DNA of 64,000 nucleotides from Eucalyptus grandis (taxonomy: Eukaryota > Streptophyta > Magnoliopsida > Myrtales > Myrtaceae), in the NCBI RefSeq assembly GCF_016545825.1, contig NC_052616.1:248001-312000 (forward strand). Reading direction: 5' to 3'. A program made the translations under genes and the position numbers. The notes below the pieces were generated by a model, which was not told the origin of the DNA, made no database searches, and worked only from the letters and a program-made list of their open reading frames with translations. Below are positions 45,780 to 58,639 of this stretch, in pieces. How positions within the stretch are numbered: the stretch's first letter is position 1; each line of letters opens with the position of its first letter.

Positions 45780-46493
45780 CCGTGAAGGGGGAGTTGGGAC
45801 TCGTGGTACCATTAATTCTGGGAATAGTCGTGGTTCCCGCTATTGTCATCATTGTCAAAGAGCTAGACATATAGAAGCGTATTGCTATACACTTCACCCA
45901 GAGCTCAAACCACCTCTTGCTGCATATACAGAGGTTGAGGATTCTCTTGGTCCTCCCTTAATGGCTCTACCAAGTTCAACTCAAGTTCTGAAGACAGAGG
46001 ATTCAGTTACATTAATACGTGCTGAGTATGATACATTGGTTCGTTCCCAACAAGTGACAAGATCTTCAAAACCTACTGCAACTCTAGCACAAACCTCTAA
46101 GGTAGTTCATCATGTTTGTTGTCTGCATCGTCTGATTATTGGGTTATAGACTTTAGAGCTACCAATCACATGACCAATAACTCTAACCTACTATCTTCTT
46201 TTCACTCTACATCTCTTTCATTATCAAATTTAATTACATTAACAAATGGTTCACAGTCTCGAGTTACTGGTATGGGAGTTGCTCATTTAAGTCCCTCTCT
46301 TTCTTTGTCATATGTTCTTCACCTATCAAAATCTCCTTATAATTTGAATTCTGTTAGCTCGTTGACCAAAGAACTAAATTGTTATGTGACATTTTCCTCT
46401 TTTTGTTGTGTTTTTCAAGATTTGAGGACTAGACAGATGATTGGTGGGGACATGAATCAAATGGCTTGTACTATCTTCATAAGAAGGTGTTAG
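45780..46493 (+). pseudogene. Copia gag zinc knuckle and protease remnant
   Basis: The zinc knuckle CHHCQRARHIEAYC (CX2CX4HX4C) is preserved at about 45838-45880, preceded by Gly/Arg-rich sequence that is broken by stops. The protease part has WVIDFRATNHMT in place of the usual DSGA core, so the active site is altered. Confidence 0.8.
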
Positions 46494-46530
46494 CTACCGC
46501 AATTGTGAAACAGACATCCATTGATGTATA

Positions 46531-47307
46531 TTGGATGCATTTTGTGCTGGTCATCCACCACCAAACCTAGTTCAACGTCTATTTCCCGAGACTAATTCTA
46601 TGAGTTCCTTTCAGTGTGAAGTTTATCAGTTTGGTAAACATCATAGAGCTTCTTTTCCTTCCCGCATTCAAAATCGTGTGTCTAGTTCATTTGAGTTGGT
46701 TCACTCAAATGTATGGGGTCCATGTTGTGTGTCTGATGTCTCTAGATTCAGATATTTTGTTGCATTCGTGGATGATTTTTCTCGAATGACTTGGTTATTC
46801 TTAATAAAAGATCGTATAGAGATTTTTCGTTGCTTTCAATTGTTCTATTTCGAAGTGTTTAATGAGTATAATATCTCTGTCAAACATTTACGGTTAGATA
46901 ATGCTAGAGAATACCTTGCTACAACTTCTGGTTTCCAGCCCTTTCTGGAATCTCATGGTATTATTCATCAGACGTCCTGCTCATACACTTCACAACCAAA
47001 TGGTGTAGCTAAACGTAAAAATCGCCATCTTCTTGATGTCACTTGTTGCCTCATGTTTCATATGCATTTACCTAAACATTTTTGGGGCCATGCTGTTCTT
47101 ATGACATGTTATTTAATTAATAGGCTTCCAACTTCTGTTCTTCAAGGGAAAATACCATTCTCAATTTTACATCCAAATCGTCCTCTCTTTTCCTTACCTC
47201 TTTGGGTCTTTGGGTGTGTTTGTTTTGTACATAGTCTTACTCCAGGTCTTGATAAACTAGATCCTCGTGTTGAAAAATGTGTCTTTGTGGGATACTCTCG
47301 AACTTAG
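46531..47307 (+). pseudogene. Copia integrase remnant
   Basis: A 258-codon open segment covering the integrase core (HSNVWG, FVDDFSRMTW, LRLDNARE, QPNGVAKRKNRHL, LPKHFWGHAV, VFVGY). Two of the three catalytic acidic positions are substituted (Asn in HSNVWG, Lys in GVAKRKN), so it should be catalytically dead. A stop follows VGYSRT. Confidence 0.88.
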
Positions 47308-47829
47308 AAGGCATACAAATGTTACAGTCCTACTCGTCATTGTATGTTTGTGTCTACAAATGTGATGTTCTTTGAAGATCAGTCATATTTTTCTTCTCAG
47401 AATGTTCCATAGACACATGGTGATAATGATGATTGTGTCCTACAAATGCCTTCCATTGCCTTCCATCTCTCTAGCTACCTTTAGAAAATTTCAATTTGCT
47501 GACCACACCTATCTTCAACGAAGTACAGATCCAACTATGACAATATGGTCTTCATCAACACCTAATTCATTTGTTCCCCCATCAATTGCAATGCCAGCTC
47601 TAATTGTGATCCATCCATTGCTTCTCGAAAAGGTAAATGTTCTTGTGTTGGTTGTCCTATTGATCATTATTCTGATGTTTCTGATTGTGTTAGTACACGT
47701 CATTCTATTTCAAATTTTTTGTCCTATTATCGTTTATCTCCTACATTCTCTGTCTTTGTCTCGTCGTTGTCTTCTATCTCTGTGCCTAGTAGTGTTGCTG
47801 AAGCTCTTGCTCATCCAAGCTGGCGTCGT

Positions 47830-49060
47830 GCCATGGAAGATGAAATGCAGGCACTAATTCAAAACAAAACTTGGGCTTACTTCCTTATCTATTGATAAGC
47901 AACATGTTGGTTGTCATTGGGTTTTCACTGTTAAAGTTCACTTGGATGGTACTCTTGATCGATTGAAGGCACGGTTAGTTGCAAATGGGTATACTCAAAT
48001 TTATGGTGCCGACTATAATGACACATTCTCTCCCGTGGCCAAAATTCCCTTTGTCCATGTCGTTATTTCATTGGCTGTGCAATTTGGCTGGATCCTCCAT
48101 CAATTGGATGTGAAAAATGCCTTTTTACATGGTGATTTGATTGAGGAGGCCTGTATGGAGTAACCACCTGGGTTTATTGCTCAGGGGGAGGATGTGGTAT
48201 GTCATTTACACAAAACTTTGTATGGATTTAAACAATCTCCCCGTGCTTGGTTTGGTAGATTTAGTGATGCGGTTATCAAATTTGGATTAAAGCGGTGTCA
48301 AGTAGATCATTCAGTTTTCAACTCTATGTCATCGACTTGTTGTATCCTTCTAGTTGTATATGTGGATGATATCATCATTACTAGTAGTGATTGAAGAGGT
48401 ATTAAAAAACTTAAGTAATTTTTGCATAAAGAATTCAGTACTAAAGATCTAGGATGTCTTTGATACTTTCTTGGTATTGAAGTATCCTATTCACATGCTG
48501 GTATCAATTTATTGCAACGAAAGTATGTATTGGACATCCTTGGCGAGGTTAGATTTCTTGGAATAAAGCCAATCGATACCCCTATGGATCCCAATATGAA
48601 ACTTGATGCAGAACATGGAGAATTACTACATGATCTAGCAAAGTATCGAAGATTAGTTGGTAAGTTAAACTTACTATCACAAAACTTGATATATCCTTCA
48701 CGGTTAGTGTGACAAGTTTGGCAATCATGTAGTTTCTCAATCAAGTGCTGAAGCTGAATATTGTGCTATGGCACATGTGACAAGTGAATTATTATGGTTA
48801 AGAATGTTACTATCATAGATTGGAATGTCACCATCAAATCCATCAGTGTTGTATTGTGATAATCAATCCGCTATTCATATTGCATCTAATCTAGTCTTCC
48901 ACGAGAGAACTAAGCATATTGAGGTTGATTGTCATTTTGTGCGAGAAAAAAATTCAGAAAGATGAGATTATTCTTCAACACACAAAGTTGGAGGATCAAC
49001 TCACAGACATTATTACGAAATCTCTATGAGGGAATAGAGTGGGTTTCTTATGTAACAAGT
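47830..49060 (+). pseudogene. Copia reverse transcriptase and RNase H remnant
   Basis: The RT segments 47942-48163 ([34 protein letters not shown]) and 48194-48394 (LHKTLYGFKQSPRAWF, YVDDIII) are separated by a stop. A further part at 48512-48712 is out of step. An RNase H trace ([21 protein letters not shown]) lies at about 48850-48945. Several stops and frameshifts separate the pieces. Confidence 0.88.
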
Positions 49061-49099
49061 TGGGATTATTTGATATCTATATCCCAACTTGAGGGGGAG

Positions 49100-49232
49100 T
49101 GTTGAGAAATATTGTGAGTAATAAGGTGCAAAATAGTAACTTAGTTATGAGTAGGAATATGCACATATGAGCATATATATATTAGTAATCCTATTTTATT
49201 TTGAGAATTTAGAAAACAATTATCTCTTCACA
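49100..49232 (+). repeat. 3' LTR of the copia element
   Basis: 133 bp, preceded by the purine tract and followed by the GACAT target duplication. Confidence 0.93.
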
Positions 49233-49237
49233 GACAT

Positions 49238-49959
49238 GATCACCAAGCAAAAAAGGAAAGTACTATAATTGGAGTTAATGTTGATTCTTGTGTGAAAGTG
49301 CACATTTTTTATATCCTTGTATATTAAAGATTGTCATCCAATCATTTCTTATGTATGTACATATATATATATATATTAAATATTTTTTTTTTTAAAAAAG
49401 TCACTTTGGAGTTTGAACATTTGCTATCAAACTTTTTGGTGATGACTTGAGATAAGATAGGAAAATTGTTGAAATATGAGGAGGGTATTTGTAATATGTA
49501 AAAGATTTAATTTTTATGTATAATAGTCTAAGTATACGATGATTACTTGCAAGGATAAACTTTGATTAAAGTTTAGCAATGATTCGATTGGATAATGTTA
49601 CTTGTACAAATAGCTGCACTTTGAGGAAATGCATGGGAAGTTGTTTTACTAGGTGTCCTGCTTATTATTAAGGGGCCGTGAAATTGATACAAAATGTAAA
49701 ATTAAAGAATGTGATTTAAAGTTATTAAACTTTATGCATGATTAATTACTAAAGGATAATGGGTGAGCGAAAGTGTGCCATATTAGGGAAAATTACCCCA
49801 TGAGTTATAAACTCATTATATGGATGCTAATGTGGTTATAAGTTTTTTTAATTTTATTAATTTAATTATAAAATTTTGCATGAAATTTTAATGTAATTCT
49901 TCCAATCAATTTTTGCTGGAAATCATTGAGATAACGGTCCATTCATCGTCGGCCGCACT
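49238..49959. other. Sequence between the copia element and the first solo-LTR candidate
   Basis: AT-rich, with no gene or repeat that I can recognise beyond an (AT)n run near 49361-49377. Confidence 0.4.
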
Positions 49960-52900
49960 TGTGACATCTTGAAAATTCAGTTCTGTTTTCAATTGAATGA
50001 ATCAAGCCTTTCATCGATGTGCTTCTAATGCTATTCTTAGAACTGATCACTTACGAGATAATTGGCCTATCAGATGAAGCCGTTAAGGAATATAAACGCA
50101 ATAGACTTGAGAATTTGATCAGGAATCGATTGCTCGACCGTGCTAGTCTACAAGGGTCATTATGGTAAAGTTAAAAATCGATAAGAGATCAAAAATATGT
50201 TGATTCAATTGAGATATGTGATTAGTGTGATAGGTCGATTCAATTAAGATATGTGATTAGTGTGTAGATGATTCCATCTAATTACAAAATTTCTATCGAA
50301 CGGCACTAGACCGATTTTGTCATTTTCGTATCATGTATCATATTTGAAATCTCGAGATTTTCACGACAACCGAGAGTCGCCAATGTGTCAAAAATGTAAT
50401 ATGTGGCTCGAAAATAATCGATCACAAGTCAATTGCACTAAAAATTCCTAAAAGCTACCCGATAAGTTATGTCACGCTAAAATCACGTCAGATTGAAATT
50501 AACTACGCAAATTTGAACCCGATTTCAAAAATTAAAAGTTTTATCATGTCACAATTTATTTTATGAATGTCAACTCATCCTCCAAAAAATTTTCGGCGAG
50601 CCCAATATTTTTACGGAAAATCGATTTGGACGGTTCGGAAAAAAAATGGAAATTCGGATGGGCCAAATTGAATGGGATTTTGGCTTATATACCGAGCTAC
50701 CTAGTGAAAGGAAATTATAAAAATTGTGTGGGCTTTTTCTTCATCAAAATTGGATGTCGAATTGGGGAATTTCGTTAAGGGATTGAAGCCAAAGTTGAGT
50801 GAAATTCGGAGCTATGGCTAGGAGGGGCAACATTTGGTATCAAATTGAGTTTATTGTAGAATTTTATTGTTAGAAAGTAATAGGGGACAAGCATTCAATT
50901 GAATTAATGATCTTGTTGACTTTCCTCTCCCCCACCCGCAGCTTCTCCAGCATGCCAGGACATCGGTCTTCTTCATGCGACGGTCTTCGCAAAAGCTAGC
51001 TGCCTTTGCATCTCTTTCATCATTCCCTTCGAAGCCAGCTCCACTATTTTTCTTCTCTGCAGCTGCCCTGAAGCCCTACCTCTCTCTCTTTCTCACACCT
51101 GCAACTCGTGAGCATCCACCAACCTCTGTCTTCCACCACCGATCTTCACTCCACGCGGCCACGAATCCGGCTGCTTCCTCCTTTGAAGCCCGCGGCCCCA
51201 CCGAGCCAAACTCTAGCAACGCCTTCTCCACCAACGTTGACTGCAGCTGCTCCTTTGCCATGAAATCAAGCTCACCAAAGCTCTGCCGCACTATCTCCAT
51301 TCTACTCTCCATCGCTTGAACACCTCCACGCCAGCACACCATCGCTTGTTCTCCTCAACCGCAACACCTTAGCCTCACCAGTCACTCTCTCTATGTGCAT
51401 CTCCACCGAAACAGCCCTACTACCTCACGTTCGAAGATCACTACTCCATCTTCACTGAATTTCTTCAAATCATCGGCCTAGTAGCTCGCCAACTAGCCCG
51501 TCTTCTGTTGCAAGTCCAGCCCCTGAACTTCAATCCAGTCTGACCAAGATTAGTCACGACCAGTAGTCCCTGCCGAAGCTCAGCCATAGCTAAGTTGTCT
51601 CGGGCCTTTCAGGCCATCTCGAGCCCTTATTGGTGTCGCCGCTTTGGACTTTATCGGCCGCCATCGCAATGAACCGATTTTCAAGCTAAACCAGTGAATT
51701 TATGCACTAAACTCTACTTAGTAGGCTAATGACATTTAATGGGTGTTTAGTTTAAGTTAATTAGGGATTATGTGGTTAGTTAGATTAGATTAGTGATTTA
51801 ACTAGTTAATTATGCATGTTAGATGATTAGAGTAGTGCAATTAACAAGTAGATAGGTCGTAATATGTATCTAGATAGGTTCAAAAATTTTCCGGACCCGT
51901 TTTGGTATTTAATGAAGCCTTTCCTACCTAAGTTGCATTTATTGGTATTAATTAATTAATTTCGGTAATTATTTAATTAATTATTATTTTTCGAAAATTA
52001 GACCAGGATAGCTGGTGATCGGAAGTTCGTGCTAATTGCAATACTATGTTTGGTTTATTTATCTGGATGCTAATTTGCACAATTTGAGTGATAATTGCAA
52101 TTTTGGGTATTTATCCCAAAATTTATTACTTTTACTATTTAATTAGAAAATTACAGGGCGTTGGTTTACAACGCCAAAAATGTTTTGATAGACTATATAA
52201 TTAGTGAGATTTTATAAAATAAAGATATTATATTTTTGGCTCAGACCGATCGTGTACCCACACAAGATTATTTTTATTAGGTATTTTTAACATGAAGAAA
52301 ATAGGTCAAGACATTATTTTAATTGAGAAATTTAAGTACGAAGCACAATGTCCTTGGCTGTGGGTGAATAATCATGTAATAGTTTATAGTCATAGTAAGA
52401 TGACTATTGAAAGATGATATGACGTATGTTGTGTGTGACGTTATGGTATGGGTCAAGAAAACTGCCAAACTTCTAGTAGGCCGTGCCCATGGGGCCGTGA
52501 TTAACCGCTGAACTTCGAGTAGGCTGTTCCCATTGGGCCATGATTAAAATACAACGCCTGGCTACACCAGAAGACCGCCGAGCATCAAGCAGCCCGTGCC
52601 CTTTGGGCCGTGATTAAAAATTGGGACGCGTGTTTGGTTGAGATTGTGTGAGACATTCCAAGTGATGTGTGTATTTGCTATATGCATTTGTGATATGAAT
52701 TGTGCTGACCTGCAGGGAGCATTCGAGATGAGGTAAGCCTCTGTGGTTATATGATTATGTGGTTAGGACGCCTTTGGGCATATTACCCTCTTAATCAGGG
52801 TTTAGAGTGTGAACTCGCTGAAAGTTATATCTCACCCTGTCGTGGGCTCATTTCTTTCAGGGCCGTAGAATGAAGGATCCGATGCCAAAATGAGAGGAAT

Positions 52901-53173
52901 ATGTTAGTTAGGATAGCTTCTTTTTGAAGGACCGTCTTTTGTAGACTTTTGGTTGTTAACCTTTGTACATGACTCAATGAATATATAAAAGCGTGTTTTG
53001 TTTGTGAATCTATTTTCCTGCTTTTCTATCCCAAGCTGTTTACTGTCAGGGGATATTTATTCGCTTCCACATGTGTAATAAAAATGAAAGGGTCGACAAC
53101 TCATCCTGGGAAGTCGCAAATTTTTATCGACCACCGAGGGATAGGCACACGCTCAAAGGATCGGGGCGTGACA
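49960..53173 (+). mobile_element. Probable solo LTR (Ty3/gypsy type), 3.2 kb
   Basis: The left end TGTGACATCTTGAAAATTCA and right end GATCGGGGCGTGACA are typical LTR termini (TG...CA) of plant gypsy elements. The flanks GCACT (49955-49959) and ACACT (53174-53178) agree at four of five positions. Inside are a C-rich stretch with short open frames (50930-51680), three repeats around GCCCATTGGGCCGTGATTAA (52461-52617), and a region like LTR R/U5 sequence. No gag or pol is present. A fragment of a larger element is the alternative. Confidence 0.62.
52461..52617. repeat. Three 43-bp units inside the LTR
   Basis: Units at 52461-52504, 52505-52547 and 52575-52617 share CCGCYGARC..C.AGYAG and end in GGGCCRTGATTAA. 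The first two are directly adjacent. Confidence 0.82.
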
Positions 53174-54276
53174 ACACTACATGGTATATCGCCGCATTAG
53201 CAATTTCTAACGAAAATCAGCCAAAATGACTTCATTAAAATTCCACACAAAGGTTTAATATTAAATGCGGGGCAAAAAAGAAAAATTTATAATTGAATTG
53301 GTATAATAGGTTTAGTACTGATTGGATTATAGCTCGCTTCTATAACATCCTCATTTTCGGGTCATGAGAATAGGGTAGTCGGTCATGAATAGACGCAAAA
53401 AAACTCACCCATTGAAAAGAACATGTATTTCACATGTTATCTTAGAACCAAACAAAAGTCAACCAAGTCAAGGTAATCATGATTCTTGGAACCTAGTAAT
53501 TAATAAAGAGGGGTGAGTCATATGGCTTAGGTGTCATGAGATACTAATGATGTTCTAGAAAGATAGAAGCCTCCAAAGAACATATGCTTCATGTGTTGTC
53601 TTGGAAAGTAAGACAAGGTTGACTAAGACTTAGTCTTGCTTAGGGGGATGAGTTGTATTAGACCTCGTCTGCTCATGAACTAGTCACAACCCTCGGTCCA
53701 AATAGGACTGTCAATCGTGGACAAATATGAGAAACTTCTATTTGATAAGATGGCACTCCAGTTTAATTCTTTTTCATAAAGGCCTTGAATTTTAGAAGTT
53801 AGCTAATTAAAGAGTAAATCAATTTCAAGTCTTCTTAGGATAAGCAAGTCAACCATAAGTCTTCTTAGGATAAGATTTCTAGAAGAATCAAGTCCACCCA
53901 AGTCAAGGCTTCTTAAAGGATAAGCCTGCTAGAAAAGAACAAGTCCACCAAGTCAAGATAAAGCTACATGCCTAAATCTTCTAGAAGATGAGTCTACTCT
54001 AAGCCAATGAACTAGAATTCAAAGAATATTAATGCAAAAAGGTGATTCACACCTAGGGGGCTTCTTGGAAGACTAGTTGTCTTAAAATTCTCTTGGAGTC
54101 TAGCCATTTAGGATCATCATTAGACTAGTTGAGTCTTGAAAGTGGATAAGCCTCAGTACAAGAAGAAGAAGAACATGCCTAAAGGAAAGAACCGATGGAT
54201 TTTGATTGATTAATAAATGAATCCCGTGTCTTGACCTTATAATATTCATGTACATGTGTTATTTGCTCTTACCTTG

Positions 54277-54435
54277 ACCCTGAAAGTCATGTGCATATTT
54301 TATAAGCTATCATTTCTGTCTTAAAAGTCACGTACATATTTTGTATGCTATTATTTGGCACATGCATATTTTATAAGCTATTATTTGGTCTTGAGAGTCA
54401 CGTGTATATTTTATATGCCATTATTTGATCTTGGT
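54277..54435. repeat. Four degenerate units of about 40-55 bp inside the second LTR
   Basis: AGTCAYGTRYATATTTTRTA followed by GCTATYATTTG recurs four times with changing spacing. Confidence 0.75.
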
Positions 54436-54669
54436 CATATTTGTTTTAAAACTAGTCTTGGAAGTTTGTAAGTGGAGTCGTCTTAGAAGCTTATAAATGA
54501 AGTGGGCTTGGAAGCTTGTAAGTGAAGTAAGTTTAATTGAAAGTTATAGAGAGCTAAACTTAAAGAGCAAAGAGCATGTAATTGAAGGAGGCTCGGTGGA
54601 AGGTTCTAGAGAACCAAAACTTGGAGAGCAAGTCATGAGAGCAAGTCATGAAAGCTAGAAGAGATGGCC

Positions 54670-54676
54670 TATAAAT
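54670..54676 (+). promoter_or_regulatory. Candidate TATA box within the second LTR
   Basis: TATAAAT in a CC..GG context, 28 bp ahead of a pyrimidine-rich start region. Confidence 0.45.
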
Positions 54677-54702
54677 GGAGACACCCTCCCCTCATTTCCT
54701 CG

Positions 54703-54703
<1 letters not shown>

Positions 54704-54743
<40 letters not shown>
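54704..54743. repeat. (CT)n microsatellite
   Basis: About 19 CT units, the longest dinucleotide run in the window. Confidence 0.95.
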
Positions 54744-54746
<3 letters not shown>

Positions 54747-56293
54747 CGCACGCAAGCGCTACTCCCTCGTCTCCCTTGCACGTCTCTTTCTTCCTCTTGG
54801 CCTCACTCTCTCCGCCTCTCTCTCACTCGTGTCCTCACCAAGCAACTCGCCCTGTCACCAACGATGACTTTTAGGCCTGTTATAAGTGAACTTTGTAACC
54901 CTTAGTTAGGGCAATGTGTTACATTAGTTGAGCAGGTTACGTTGGTAGAGCAGATCATGTTCTTGATAGTACTTGTTTATACGTATGTCTATGTTGAAGA
55001 GTAATTGTCTATGATTTGCTCATGAATTACTCATGAACCATTCCTTGTATGTATGTCGATGGATACTTTTCTATGGCTTGCTCGTGTGTAATTTTGTATG
55101 GTTTGTGTGTGTGGAAGCACGCCCTCGAGCCTTATATGTGTGGGTTAAGATGGAAGATAATAAACTGGCTTGTGCGACACATGATATGTGATCACTAAAT
55201 GAAAGAAAAAGATGGTCATCACACACTATTGGTGGTAATGCCCCATTCATGAAAACTAAATGCCTTGATTAAGCCCAAATGCCTTGAATGAGTTAGTACA
55301 AGGATATCTTGATTGAGCCAAGATACCGTAGTTAAGCCAGGATGCGTAGATTGAAACTAAATACCCTGGTAAGGCATGTTACACACTTTGCATGATTCAT
55401 GCCCTTGAACCTTACTTGTATCAGGTAATAAAATGAAGATAAGAAGCCGGATTGTAATATTTGTTTACATGGTCACACAAGGGAATAAAAATAGCCATCA
55501 CCCTTAGATTATGGGACATTACCCGATTAAGTTTGGATACTTGACGGATTTGTTGTCGAAGGATTGCCAACGCTCTTAGATTAAGGGATGTTGCCCAATT
55601 AAGTACAAATGCCCAATGGATTTCGAATGATAACCGTTATCCTTGGATTAGGGAATGTTGTTTGGTGGATTCCAAAAGAACCGTACGAATGATTATAATA
55701 ATAAATGAACCCTTTTGTGCATGCTCTTTGTTTTAGTATGATGGCTTTAAATTGTGCGAGCCTTCTGTTGTGCATGCTCTTGTTCTAGTGTGATGGTTTT
55801 AAATTGTGTGAGCTTCGAACGTAAGATGAGCTCTTCTCATGCACATAGTTGAGTTATTGAAATATTTTTGCTATTGATTTATCATCGACATTTGACGCGG
55901 TTATGTTCACGTGCTTGTTTGATGGCAAAACATCCTCCTATTGGAAGATTAGTAAGTTTACTTACCAAGTTCATGATTTACTTCATTGTTTTTTAGAATT
56001 ACAGGCATGAAAGTCCCACACCATTTTCGAAAGCAAGCCTGCTAGAGGATTTAAGGTTAACCCCGCTTTTTTGAAGCACAAAATATGGTGGTTGTAAATA
56101 GAATGGGCCATGTAAGAAGGGCTTGTGCTATCTTTCGATAATGTATGAAAGTAGTGGTGTGTCATAAATAATGTTTGTTCATCCCCATTGCTTATATATG
56201 GGTGTATTTTCCTGACTTGCTCATTGTTGTATGAGCATAAGATATCGGATGCTCTTAAAAAAAGATAAAAAGAAATGAGACGGCGACACGCTT

Positions 56294-58639
56294 GAGATAT
56301 CGCGAAAATAACCCTTACCGTTGGAGACTTTGTTCATGGAGTCAAGGTCATTACAGCTTCTTTGTAAAACATAAGACCAATGAAATAAAGGTTAGGCAGA
56401 TAGTTATGCCGGAAGTGACTTCTAAACCTAGTACGATAGGACGCCATAGACATAGAGTAGTCCTTCAAGTTGGTGGTTACTGTGGTCAAGGACATAGACA
56501 AGAAGTCGATTGTCGTGAGCAAGAAGAGCTTTGAATCACAAGCTAAACAAATGAATGATCGAGCAGGTTCCCTTGTGTCCTAATCCAGAGGACATAGTTA
56601 CCCCATCATCACGTTCATCAGCTGGTTGGTATTAAACAAAAGAACACAAACACAATGGCTATTTAGGTCTGAAACAAAGCGCAACATGGACGACTCGATA
56701 ATTTTCACATTAAATAAAACCCTAGCAAAGGCTGCAACACAAGATAATTCCATTCAGAAGGAAAGCCAATCGCACCAAATAGCAACAAGAATGGTCGGTA
56801 TAGAAGACCCCCGAGTTCTGATCACACCATGGCATCTGCAAAAACAGCCGGCAGACCTGGAAAATTAAGACGATAAATGTCAATAACCCAAGAACAATGA
56901 AGAAAGATAATGATGAATATTGTACCTACGCATGCAATGACCGATTGACATTGTGATTTCAATAATAACAATGTGATAAAATTTCTTTGGACATGTAGAC
57001 AAGCCGACCATCTTGCATGTCTATCTCACCAATCATAATGAATACTTTCATTAAAATCAAATACCTAACTTCATATGTACATGTATATATGTATCTAGCT
57101 AGCGTATCTCAACTTTAAGTGGAAAGTAAGACAAAAAAGATAACAACAGGATTAACTGCGTAATGCCCATCTAATCTCATTTCAACCTTGGTGTGTTTTT
57201 TGGTGAAAAAAATAGGGTAAAGAACATACTTTACCTAAAAAAGAATGACGAAAAGATGTCGATGCCTATAGAGTGGCGGACACGTGGTGGCCCACTGGAC
57301 CCACCGTCAAAATTGATCACCAATCAAAGCCACTAGACTAACTTTTTCTTACTTGGATTCATCGTTTGGAAGTTTTCGCCGAGGGACCCTTTTATCACAA
57401 GACCGGCTATTTCGCCTAGGAAAATGATTACACAAAATCAAACTCTTATTAGACTGCTATAAAGTGACGCTTACATATCATTGTAAAACTTTCTATCCAA
57501 TGTAATAGCTAAAAGGCATGTTTTTTTTTCCCCAATTTCAAAGTTTTCTTGACATGTGTATTTTCTTACTATTCTTTATTACTCTTTTTAGGATAAGTCT
57601 ATCTTAGATAAATAGACTCTGAACCCATGAATCCAATTAACATCATGGATCAAATGATATTGTGTGCAAATTCTGCACCCACCTATGTATTCCTTGACAT
57701 AATACTTATTTTGGGGATGACGTACAATGATAGACATTATTAATCAAAGTACACAAATTTGTGGGACAAAATTCTACGGTTGATGTGGTAAATATAGTCA
57801 ATCAACACTATGTGAAGTTTAGCTAATTTTATGGATTTTCAATGGTCACCCTGTGGAACCATTCTAATGATATAACATATCTTGTAAGCCTTGTCTTCAA
57901 ACACTATCTTATCATTGCGTACTCGTGTCGTTATGCTGGCAGTACCTAGCCATACAGTACTACTCCCCAATCTTACTATACTGCCACTCGAAAAACGTAA
58001 TGCTCTCAACTCATTTTATGATAGCATGATAAATAAGAACAACCACATTGCGATGCGCACAACGATGTGAGGACTGGTGTTTTTTGTAGCTTCAACTTCA
58101 AATATAAGTGTCACTAGCTTTGTCTTGATCTAATATTTGATGAAGCAATATTAACCAATAAGTTTCGCGAGTAAGCATTATTGCTGCTAACCAGAAACGA
58201 GACTTTGTAGACCGGTCTTGTCTAACCATCATTGCTCTTAATAGATGCCGTATACGAATGGTTTCATGTTTTGTGTAAGAGTTGCCTCAGAGACAACGTT
58301 TTCGTGCAATGGATGACGGAGAGAAAGGGAAGAAGATACGGAAAATTAGAGCTCAGATTTATGGATGGGGAATCAAGTCAAGACCATCAAGTGGATATTA
58401 TTTGCTGAAGGGAAGATGAGTGCGCAATGCTAATGTGCTATTGTCACAGACAGAACAATCTGACCACTCATTTGTAAGGTTGGGCATCTTGTACATCAGA
58501 TCATCATATCATATCTATCTATCTATCCACAGTACAAAAAAGTTCAGTCCTTGTTTTGCACTTTTCTATCTGTTTTACTTTAATGACAAGAGTTGAAAGC
58601 TAAGGACTGCTCCTACTCTCAACATATATTGTTTGGAAT
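56294..58639. other. Unassigned region between the second LTR and TAC1
   Basis: No gene can be supported. Short open frames at 56292-56534 and 56626-56868 have no recognisable domain. The last few hundred bases should contain the TAC1 3' UTR. No repeat structure stands out apart from (TATC)n near 58511-58526. Confidence 0.4.

Larger units (their letters stand above)
45355..49232 (+). mobile_element. Ty1/copia LTR retrotransposon, complete outline, decayed coding
   Basis: Two near-identical LTRs (45355-45486 and 49100-49232, both TGTTGAG...TTCACA) are flanked by GACAT (45350-45354 and 49233-49237). A primer-binding site TGGTATCAAAGCC, matching initiator tRNA-Met, follows the 5' LTR. A purine tract GAGGGGGAG precedes the 3' LTR. 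Internal order is gag zinc knuckle, protease, integrase, reverse transcriptase, RNase H, which is the copia order. The gag region is short, implying a deletion. Stops and frame breaks are scattered throughout. The two LTRs differ by about five substitutions and one 1-nt gap by eye, so insertion was not very old. Confidence 0.95.
53340..56288 (+). mobile_element. Probable second solo LTR, about 2.95 kb
   Basis: The left end TATAACATCCTCATTTTCGG resembles a degenerated TGTAACATCC LTR start and the right end is GGCGACA. CGCTT occurs immediately outside both ends (53335-53339 and 56289-56293), a likely 5-bp target duplication. A TATA box (TATAAAT at 54670-54676) followed by a CT-rich leader (54704-54743) suits an LTR promoter. 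Several tandem arrays lie inside. No coding region is present. The sequence differs from the first LTR, so it belongs to another family. Confidence 0.55.

Noticed and set aside
50975..51342. Overlapping open frames on both strands
   Set aside because: Inside the probable solo LTR, with no protein similarity that I recognise; likely LTR leader sequence.
56292..56868. Two open frames after the second LTR
   Set aside because: No family motif. A faint impression of a TVGDFVHG-type domain in another frame stops quickly and could not be supported.
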